Made by a program: the position numbers and the translations under genes. The notes beneath the pieces are model-generated. The model made no database searches and was not told the DNA's origin. It saw only the letters and a list, made by a program, of their open reading frames with translations. From SIG603 sp963611165 (GTDB lineage: Bacteria > Bacillota > Clostridia > Oscillospirales > Acutalibacteraceae), in assembly GCA_963611165.1 (NCBI GenBank), contig CAVDQG010000087.1, positions 1-6,584 of the forward strand: a DNA stretch of 6,584 bases, read 5' to 3'. Each line of letters begins with the position of its first letter. Position 1 is the stretch's first letter. This document shows positions 1 through 4,781 of the stretch, one piece after another.

Positions 1-64
<64 letters not shown>

Positions 65-187
65 AGTGTTTTCTGTTAACTTTAATGTTGCTGGGGTAGT
101 TTTAGGCTATCAAACGGCATTTTGCCAATTTGCAGCAGATTTCGCACAGTGTTGCATTCTTTACCTCTGCTGTGAACAGATAAAAGC

Positions 188-219
188 AAAAAAGGAATGG
201 TTTTTCCACTCCCTTTTTT
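188..219 (-). terminator. Rho-independent terminator of the M23 peptidase gene
   Basis: Read on the minus strand, a GGGAGTGG / CCATTCC stem with one bulged G and one G-U pair closes an AAAAA loop. It is flanked by an A6 tract before and a T6 tract after, so the helix can extend through A-U pairs. It begins 8 bases after the stop codon of the M23 gene. The G-U pair would be an A-C mismatch in a plus-strand transcript, so the hairpin fits minus-strand use better. Confidence 0.85.
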
Positions 220-226
220 AGCCGCC

Positions 227-1759
227 TTATTTGGTTCTTACTGCCTTGGCATTACTCCACGAGGAATAAAGCCTTACGCTCTTTCCGTCAACAGTGACGG
301 TCTTGTAGGTTCTGATCTTCACATAGTATGCAGTCTTTCGGTTAAGTCCCGATACCTTTAAGCTTGATGAAGAGTTGTTTGAAATCGTCTTATATGCGGA
401 ATCAGTAAAATTTTTATTCTTGGAATATCTTATCTGATAACCGCTTGTGCCTGTCTTCTGAGTGTTCCAGTAAACTTTGAAGCTGTTCCGGTAATTTGCA
501 ATTTTCTTTATGGTTGTCGACTTTGGAACGATGTTAAAGTAAAGATAAGATGTGCCTGAGTAATTTCCCTTTAGGGTTACCTTTATCTTGTAGCGTCCGA
601 CATTCTTTCTTCCCGACTGATAAGACAACGTATAATCGGTACCTTTTTTCAGAACATTACCCTTGCTGTCCTTGACTGTTACGCTTGGGGTTTTGACAGA
701 GCCGTTATAAACCGTGCTTGTGTATCCGATTTTAATATTATTTGCTTTATAGACAGTTGTTGTTTTGGAAACATAACCGCAAACCGAGCATTTTGTGACT
801 TTCTTTCCGTTACTGCTCTTGGTTGCCTTGGTCACCGCCGTAGTATACTTGTGACCGCTGTCGCATCTTGACTTAGTGGTAAAAGTTTTGACGCTTGTCC
901 AATAAGTCGTGCCGTTAAACACTCCGTACATTTGATATTTATATCGAGTTCCCTCTTTTAGGCTGACTCCCGTTTCGTTATAAATATTGTAATAGATTTC
1001 CATATACGAAGACGAATAACTTGTGCTCTCATCCTTTTGAGCAATAAGATTATTGTTCATATCCCATACTCTGAGTCCCGCACCCGTAAAACGACCCGAG
1101 CTTGAAGCAAACAATTTTGTATAAACAAATGCATTAGTCGTATCCCATTCGCATCTGTCGCCCACGAAGCTGACGAATACAGACGGTGTGGAATATTTCG
1201 CCGTGTAAGTTTCGTTATTGGGGTTTATTCCGCTTTGATTATACCAAGCTCCGACCGATATACCGAAATGCAAATGATTTCCCGTGGAATTTCCCGTAGT
1301 TCCGACCTTACCGATAACCTGACCCGCCTCAACTCGGCATGTCCTGTAAGCGTTTGTAGGGATACTTCCTGCCTGCATATGAGCGTATTTGTAAAATCTA
1401 CCGTCATCACCGTAAATAACAAGTCCTGTACCAAAGCCGTTGCAATCGCCGTATGAGCCCGAGTGCTGCCTACCGCACATCCATATTTGAGTGACCGTTC
1501 CGCCAATAGCGGCAACAACGTTCGCACCGCCTATGCTTCCGTCAGAAATATCAATTGCACCGCCGTCATGATATCCCTGAGATAAAGCGGTATGCCCGGG
1601 AACAGGCCAACGAAGTATTACATTACCCGCAAGCTGAATGTTTGATTCATTGTTTTCTTTAGCTGACGCCGTCAGGCACGCCATGCAAATAAACAGAACA
1701 CTCAACAATAAAGCAGAAATTCTTTTTGTGATCATTGAATTTAATTTTTTAGCTTTCAT
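227..1759 (-). CDS. Secreted M23-family zinc metallopeptidase with C-terminal beta-sandwich modules
   Basis: A 510-residue exported protein, probably a peptidoglycan endopeptidase acting at the cell wall. Residues 1-33 form a signal peptide (basic start, hydrophobic core, cleavage likely after ASA). Residues about 50-175 are a peptidase M23 (LytM-type) domain: H64 and D70 with H164 are the expected zinc ligands, and H127 (YAHM) and H162 (NHLHFG) the expected catalytic histidines, so it looks active. The first H and D are five residues apart rather than the usual three. After it come a beta-rich domain (about 185-297), a Cys/His segment (C299, H303, C324, C327), an MBG-like beta-domain (about 340-411) and a fibronectin type III-like domain (about 415-510). 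No LPxTG or other wall anchor is visible. I chose the ATG at 1759 over the upstream in-frame ATG at 1801: an AAAGGGGG site lies 8 nt before it, and the likely -10 box lies between the two. The cleaved bond and the ligand of the C-terminal modules are unknown. Confidence 0.9.
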   Translation of the reverse strand: MKAKKLNSMITKRISALLLSVLFICMACLTASAKENNESNIQLAGNVILRWPVPGHTALSQGYHDGGAIDISDGSIGGANVVAAIGGTVTQIWMCGRQHSGSYGDCNGFGTGLVIYGDDGRFYKYAHMQAGSIPTNAYRTCRVEAGQVIGKVGTTGNSTGNHLHFGISVGAWYNQSGINPNNETYTAKYSTPSVFVSFVGDRCEWDTTNAFVYTKLFASSSGRFTGAGLRVWDMNNNLIAQKDESTSYSSSYMEIYYNIYNETGVSLKEGTRYKYQMYGVFNGTTYWTSVKTFTTKSRCDSGHKYTTAVTKATKSSNGKKVTKCSVCGYVSKTTTVYKANNIKIGYTSTVYNGSVKTPSVTVKDSKGNVLKKGTDYTLSYQSGRKNVGRYKIKVTLKGNYSGTSYLYFNIVPKSTTIKKIANYRNSFKVYWNTQKTGTSGYQIRYSKNKNFTDSAYKTISNNSSSSLKVSGLNRKTAYYVKIRTYKTVTVDGKSVRLYSSWSNAKAVRTK

Positions 1760-1767
1760 TTTATTTT

Positions 1768-1775
1768 CCCCCTTT
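1768..1775 (-). promoter_or_regulatory. Shine-Dalgarno site deciding the start of the M23 gene
   Basis: AAAGGGGG on the minus strand lies 8 nt before the ATG at 1759. The alternative in-frame ATG at 1801 has no comparable site, and the 14 residues it would add precede an otherwise normal signal peptide. Confidence 0.8.
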
Positions 1776-1786
1776 GGAATTCTGTA

Positions 1787-1813
1787 ATTATAATATCTCA
1801 TTGGTTCTGCAAA
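1787..1813 (-). promoter_or_regulatory. Probable promoter of the M23 gene
   Basis: A perfect TATAAT -10 hexamer (1787-1792) sits about 28 nt before the chosen ATG. The best -35 candidate is TTTGCA (1808-1813), a 4/6 match at a short 15-nt spacing, so the -35 assignment is weak. Transcription would start near 1780, giving a short leader and excluding the ATG at 1801. Confidence 0.5.
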
Positions 1814-1872
1814 TTTTTGTACACGGCTAAAAAACGCAATTCAATTTTTTAAGATATTAGGGTGAAAATAAA

Positions 1873-1941
1873 AATCCCCTCGCCCATGGTATATTAACAT
1901 TAACACTAACGCATTAACGCCTACCACAAAACAAGGGGATT
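1873..1941 (-). other. Structured 69-nt element with U-rich tail (terminator, small RNA or mobile-element remnant)
   Basis: On the minus strand AATCCCCTTG pairs with CGAGGGGATT over 10 bp (one G-U). Inside this, TGTGGTA pairs with TACCATG over 7 bp (two G-U). The 29-30 nt apical loop contains four GTTAAT-like units. The 3' arm runs into TTTTTATTTT, as in an intrinsic terminator. It lies about 60 nt beyond the tRNA operon terminator and upstream of the M23 promoter. No open reading frame or known riboswitch signature is recognised. It could be a second terminator, a small RNA or the remains of a small transposable repeat. Confidence 0.5.
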
Positions 1942-1967
1942 CATTCTAAATTTATTTAAGAAAAATA

Positions 1968-2001
1968 AAAAATCCTTAAGTCCAAGAACTTAAGGATTTT
2001 T
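1968..2001 (-). terminator. Rho-independent terminator of the tRNA operon
   Basis: A perfect 14-bp inverted repeat (AAAAATCCTTAAGT / ACTTAAGGATTTTT) around a 6-nt loop starts two bases after the CCA end of tRNA-Pro. On the minus strand it continues into TATTTTTC. The T and A tracts on both sides mean it could also stop plus-strand transcription. Confidence 0.9.
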
Positions 2002-2002
2002 G

Positions 2003-2079
2003 TGGTCGAGGTGACGGGATTCGAACACGCGACCTCTGCGTCCCGAACGCAGCGCTCTACCAAGCTGAGCCACACCTCG
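2003..2079 (-). tRNA. tRNA-Pro (anticodon CGG)
   Basis: A complete 77-nt cloverleaf with encoded CCA. The acceptor stem CGAGGTG / CACCTCG is a perfect 7 bp with C1-G72, and discriminator A73 follows, as expected for bacterial tRNA-Pro. The D stem is GCTC / GAGC and the anticodon stem CTGCG / CGCAG encloses the loop TTCGGGA, giving anticodon CGG with G37, so it reads CCG. The T loop is the standard TTCGAAT, but the T stem GCGTG / CCCGT contains a U52-C62 mismatch. It is the second and last gene of the tRNA operon. Confidence 0.95.
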
Positions 2080-2085
2080 ATAATA

Positions 2086-2113
2086 AATACCTCGACAAAA
2101 TTGCCGAGGTATT
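2086..2113 (-). other. Spacer hairpin between tRNA-Gln and tRNA-Pro
   Basis: On the minus strand AATACCTCGGC pairs with GTCGAGGTATT over 11 bp (one G-U) around the loop AATTTT. It fills nearly all of the spacer between the CCA end of tRNA-Gln and the first base of tRNA-Pro. There is no long T tract behind it, so a role as a processing stem is more likely than termination. Its 3' arm shares the sequence TCGAGGT with the 5' end of tRNA-Pro. Confidence 0.6.
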
Positions 2114-2114
2114 A

Positions 2115-2188
2115 TGGCTGCGGAACTAGGATTCGAACCCAGACATACAGAGTCAGAGTCTGCTGTGCTACCCTTACACAATTCCGCA
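2115..2188 (-). tRNA. tRNA-Gln (anticodon CTG)
   Basis: A complete 74-nt cloverleaf with encoded CCA. The acceptor stem TGCGGAA / TTCCGCA has the U1-A72 pair, and G73 follows; both are typical of bacterial tRNA-Gln. The D stem is GTGT / GCAC (last pair U-G). The anticodon stem GCAGA / TCTGT encloses CTCTGAC, giving anticodon CTG for the codon CAG. The T arm is CTGGG-TTCGAAT-CCTAG with one G-U. It is the first gene behind the promoter at 2242-2269. Many Firmicutes charge tRNA-Gln through Glu-tRNA and GatCAB; nothing in the window shows which route is used here. Confidence 0.95.
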
Positions 2189-2193
2189 TTATG

Positions 2194-2238
2194 TCTTGTC
2201 GGTGTTTTGTTTTGTTTTCGTTTGTTCAACCGACAAGA
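2194..2238 (-). other. 10-bp inverted repeat in the tRNA operon leader
   Basis: TCTTGTCGGT and ACCGACAAGA form a perfect 10-bp inverted repeat around a 25-nt loop rich in AAAAC units. It starts about 4 nt after the -10 box and ends 5 nt before tRNA-Gln. The transcription start falls in or beside the first arm, so the primary transcript should carry a 5' hairpin that processing removes. It could also be an operator, which I cannot distinguish. Confidence 0.6.
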
Positions 2239-2241
2239 GTT

Positions 2242-2269
2242 ATTATACTCTTTTTTCTTGAAAAGTCAA
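2242..2269 (-). promoter_or_regulatory. Strong sigma-A-type promoter of the tRNA operon
   Basis: On the minus strand TTGACT (2264-2269, 5/6 match) and TATAAT (2242-2247, perfect) are 16 nt apart, and the DNA upstream is a run of A and T blocks that could act as an UP element. The expected start site is near 2235, some 47 nt before tRNA-Gln. The stretch 2270-2340 holds only A/T-rich sequence and no gene. Confidence 0.85.
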
Positions 2270-2348
2270 CACTTTTTTCAAAAAAATTTTAAAAAATCAA
2301 AAAATATTTTTTCTTTCTCAAAAAATCGCATAAAACAGGCAAAAATTA

Positions 2349-2384
2349 AGAACGACACCCGTTTGATTTTTCGAGTGCCGTTCT
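2349..2384 (-). terminator. Rho-independent terminator after the ATP-grasp gene
   Basis: On the minus strand AGAACGGCACTCG pairs with CGGGTGTCGTTCT over 13 bp, with two G-U pairs that would be A-C mismatches in plus-strand RNA. An A-rich run precedes it and TTAATTTTT follows. It lies 28 nt after the stop codon of the ATP-grasp gene and probably ends the glpK-led transcript. Confidence 0.85.
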
Positions 2385-2412
2385 GTTTTTTGAAAAATAT
2401 TTTGATTTTTTA

Positions 2413-3423
2413 TCAAAGTCCCTTAACGTACTTCTTGAATTCGGGGAGCATTCCGATTCTGTCGGGCACGTGAGGCGGCATCTGGAGGAAATCGTGACCC
2501 GGGAGGTTATTTCCCTCGACCATTACGGGGCCGTGATCTGTCATGGCGATATCCCAGCCGACATATCCCATCTGCGGAACTCTGCCTGCGGCTTTAACGC
2601 ACATATCGACAGCCTCCTGCCAGCGAGGAATCTTGAAGCCCTCGATTTTTGTTCCCGTCTTGGGGTGAACCTTATATTCGATTCTGTCCTTATCGTAGCC
2701 AACATGAGTGATAACACCCGTTTTGACATCGATAGGAGCGCACATTCCGCCCGCATTTAGGTTATCGACAGGGCGGTCGCTGTTTCCTATTCTGATGAAC
2801 GCATAAACAACGTGGCCCTCTCCCTCACTGAATATTGTGACTATTCTGAGTGTATTTACAGATGACGGATTGAGTGCCATGAGCTCCTCGTGCTGAACAA
2901 TAAATTCCTCAGCGAGGTAATTTCCCTTGCTTCTTAAGTAATCGTACATTTCCTTTACGGACTTGAAGTCGCTCTTCTTGAGCTTTTCGACGCCGACGCC
3001 GCAGCACTCGTCAGTAGGCTTAGCCATGATTACATCGTGAGTAGACATGAACTTCTCGAAGTCTTCATAGCTTGTATCGGGCATATAGTGCCACTCACGG
3101 TTGATGCAGTCGCCGAAGGTTGCGTAAAACTCGTCCTTATTATCAAAAACATGGTAATAATTCGGGTCGTTCATAAGTCTTGTGATGGTATTGTTGATAC
3201 CTCTTGTGACGTAAGTCTCTCTCTGAGCCTTAGTCAAAAGATACCATTCGCACAGAAGATAGTCCTTGTAGCCTGCGCCGTATCTCAGACCGCAATAAAC
3301 GATATCGAAAAAGAGAAAAATTCTGCTCTTTCCGCAAATCTTATGGACTGTACCGACTGTCTCGAAGAGACTTTTATAATCCATGTGAATGATACACTTG
3401 ATAAGGTACTGTAATTTCTTCAT
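2413..3423 (-). CDS. ATP-grasp protein, sugar-transfer-associated type
   Basis: A 336-residue cytosolic protein with no signal peptide. It resembles the sugar-transfer-associated ATP-grasp family (Pfam ATPgrasp_ST), whose members often sit in polysaccharide or surface-glycan loci; the reaction is not established. Visible ATP-grasp signatures: a nucleotide-binding K135-P136 followed by a Gly-rich CCGVGVE loop (140-146), EEF at 172-174, VNTLRI (189-194), a DNLNAGG loop (220-226), and the metal-binding GWDIA...VEGNN stretch with D291, E303 and N305. The predicted role is ATP-dependent ligation of a carboxylate to an amine or similar nucleophile. The ATG at 3423 is preceded by GGGAAAGGAA at suitable spacing. 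It starts 49 bp after rsuA, so it is probably the last gene of the operon. No glycosyltransferase or polymer gene is next to it, so the context does not identify the substrate. Confidence 0.85.
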   Translation of the reverse strand: MKKLQYLIKCIIHMDYKSLFETVGTVHKICGKSRIFLFFDIVYCGLRYGAGYKDYLLCEWYLLTKAQRETYVTRGINNTITRLMNDPNYYHVFDNKDEFYATFGDCINREWHYMPDTSYEDFEKFMSTHDVIMAKPTDECCGVGVEKLKKSDFKSVKEMYDYLRSKGNYLAEEFIVQHEELMALNPSSVNTLRIVTIFSEGEGHVVYAFIRIGNSDRPVDNLNAGGMCAPIDVKTGVITHVGYDKDRIEYKVHPKTGTKIEGFKIPRWQEAVDMCVKAAGRVPQMGYVGWDIAMTDHGPVMVEGNNLPGHDFLQMPPHVPDRIGMLPEFKKYVKGL

Positions 3424-3438
3424 TTACTTTCCTTTCCC

Positions 3439-3461
3439 GCTTTAAGACAAAACTTAAAAGC
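3439..3461 (-). other. Weak hairpin before the ATP-grasp ribosome site
   Basis: GCTTTTAAG and CTTAAAGC form a short A/T-rich stem with one bulged base in the 49-bp gap between rsuA and the ATP-grasp gene, directly before the Shine-Dalgarno sequence. No T tract follows, so it is not a terminator. It may have no function. Confidence 0.3.
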
Positions 3462-3472
3462 ATTTTGACAAA

Positions 3473-4207
3473 TCAAATATCGTCTAATTGTACCACCGAA
3501 TCAAATATGCTGTCAATCTCAAGTTTATCGAGAAGTCGGCACTGCCCCTCATCTAAACTTTCGTCAAGCATCAAACCGCCGACAGAAATTCTCTTGAGCT
3601 CCAGCACCTTATTGTCAAGCGCCTCAAACATTCTTTTAACCTGATGGAACTTTCCCTCGCGGATTCTCACAAGTGCGACATTTGGTTCGTTTTCGTTCGG
3701 CACTCTTATTTCTGCCGGCAAAAATTCGATTTCGCCGTATTTTATACCTTTCTCAAACTCCGCCTTGTCGCTTTCCTTGACAGGCTTTTCGAGCTCTGCA
3801 CGGTAGATTTTGAACACATGGCTTTTCGGCGCAAGCATTCTGTGAGCCATATCGCCGTCATCGGTTATGACGAGAAGTCCCGTTGTGTTTCGGTCAAGTC
3901 TGCCTGCGGGAAAAATTCCCTTTCGCTTGTAATTATCTGGAAGCAAATCGATTACTGTGGTATCACGCTTATCGTCTGTCGCACTTACAACGCCCTTCGG
4001 CTTATTGAGCATAACATAGATATATTTGCTGTAAAAAACGATTTCTCCCATAAAACGAATCTCGTCGTTCTCGGGATCTATCTTGATGTCGGCTTTCGAA
4101 ATAATCTTGCCGTTCACCGTTATCATGCCTTTTTTTGCAAATCCCGAAACCTCTTTTCTGCTTCCTATCTTCTGGTTCGAGAGAAATTTATCAAGTCTTT
4201 CCGTCAA
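3473..4207 (-). CDS. rsuA: 16S rRNA pseudouridine synthase, RsuA type
   Basis: A 244-residue member of the RsuA/RluB family of pseudouridine synthases. E. coli RsuA makes pseudouridine 516 in 16S rRNA. An N-terminal S4 RNA-binding domain (about 2-50, starting ERLDKFLS) precedes the catalytic domain, which carries the signature GRLDRNTTGLL with nucleophile D105, and later FHQVKRMF. The TDDG, HR, P..H and K.Y pattern after the signature is closer to RsuA than to RluB. The start is TTG at 4207: a strong GGAGG lies 6 nt upstream, and the first internal Met (28) would cut into the S4 domain. The gene overlaps the end of the phosphopantetheinyl transferase gene by 17 bp, so its ribosome site lies inside that gene and translation is probably coupled. 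The exact target uridine is inferred from family membership. Confidence 0.9.
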   Translation of the reverse strand: MTERLDKFLSNQKIGSRKEVSGFAKKGMITVNGKIISKADIKIDPENDEIRFMGEIVFYSKYIYVMLNKPKGVVSATDDKRDTTVIDLLPDNYKRKGIFPAGRLDRNTTGLLVITDDGDMAHRMLAPKSHVFKIYRAELEKPVKESDKAEFEKGIKYGEIEFLPAEIRVPNENEPNVALVRIREGKFHQVKRMFEALDNKVLELKRISVGGLMLDESLDEGQCRLLDKLEIDSIFDSVVQLDDI

Positions 4208-4781
4208 GTTTCGCCTCCAAAATTACAGTATCTGTATTTTGCGTATTTTCACCGTCAAATATCACGCACACGGCAAATTCATCACCTCGCACAAGATAAA
4301 ACGGATGATATTTCTTTCCGTTATCTGCGGTTATAACGTCCTCTTTCGATGTATCGATTGATTTAAGCGGATAGCCTATTCCCGTGCCTATCATTTTGAC
4401 ATAAGCTTCTTTCATTGTCCAAAGCCTGAAAAATTCCCTCGCCGTTTGGAAAGAAGACATTATCCTTTGCTTTTCGTTTTCGTTTGCCACACGCTCCAGT
4501 ACTCTCAGATCGTGCGGTCTTATTTTCTCGCAATCTGCCCCCACTTCGGTGTCAGCCACTGCGACTAACACAAGTCCTTTGCAGTGACTTATACTGAAAT
4601 AAAACGGATTTCCTTCAATATAGGGTTTTCCGTGAACACCTTTTGTGATTTTTATTTGCTCTGGATCTAAGCCGTTATCCCTCACGGCATAGTCAAACAC
4701 ATAGTCTCTTATACGCTTTTCGTCTGCCTTGAAGCTTTCTTTTTTATATTTGTATTCGCAAATATAGAGTTTTGGTTTCAT
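4191..4781 (-). CDS. Sfp-type 4'-phosphopantetheinyl transferase
   Basis: A 196-residue enzyme predicted to move the phosphopantetheine arm of coenzyme A onto a serine of an acyl or peptidyl carrier protein. The Sfp-family motifs are present: GKPY (51-54), SISHC (64-68), GADCE with metal ligands D83 and E85, and WTMKEAYVKMIGTGIG with E125. The length fits a single-domain Sfp/Gsp-type enzyme and is longer than AcpS. I chose the ATG at 4781, whose A overlaps the last base of the glpK TAA (TAATG), with AGAGG just before it; the in-frame start at 4826 would add 15 residues read out of the glpK end. No carrier protein, fatty-acid, polyketide or peptide synthetase gene is in the window, so its partner is unknown. 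It could serve the housekeeping ACP if the genome lacks acpS. Confidence 0.9.
   Translation of the reverse strand: MKPKLYICEYKYKKESFKADEKRIRDYVFDYAVRDNGLDPEQIKITKGVHGKPYIEGNPFYFSISHCKGLVLVAVADTEVGADCEKIRPHDLRVLERVANENEKQRIMSSFQTAREFFRLWTMKEAYVKMIGTGIGYPLKSIDTSKEDVITADNGKKYHPFYLVRGDEFAVCVIFDGENTQNTDTVILEAKLDGKT
4214..4218 (-). promoter_or_regulatory. Shine-Dalgarno site supporting the TTG start of rsuA
   Basis: GGAGG lies 6 nt before the TTG at 4207 and inside the coding sequence of the upstream transferase gene. It is one of the best ribosome sites in the window and decides a non-ATG start. Confidence 0.85.

Noticed and set aside
110..157. 15-codon minus-strand ORF with a GAGGT-like ribosome site after the M23 terminator
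   Set aside because: Too short to judge, no promoter seen, and no conserved feature in the peptide.
1760..1801. Longer N-terminus of the M23 protein from the ATG at 1801
   Set aside because: The likely -10 box lies inside this extension, and the strong ribosome site is placed for the ATG at 1759.
1873..1941. Insertion sequence or CRISPR-like repeat
   Set aside because: The GTTAAT units are too short and irregular for CRISPR, and no transposase or target duplication is visible.
2002..2292. Open frames on both strands across the tRNA genes
   Set aside because: They translate tRNA sequence and an A/T-rich promoter. Such frames are common chance products over tRNA genes.
3644..4336. 230-residue plus-strand ORF opposite rsuA and the transferase gene
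   Set aside because: Antisense shadow of two well-supported genes, with no domain or ribosome site.
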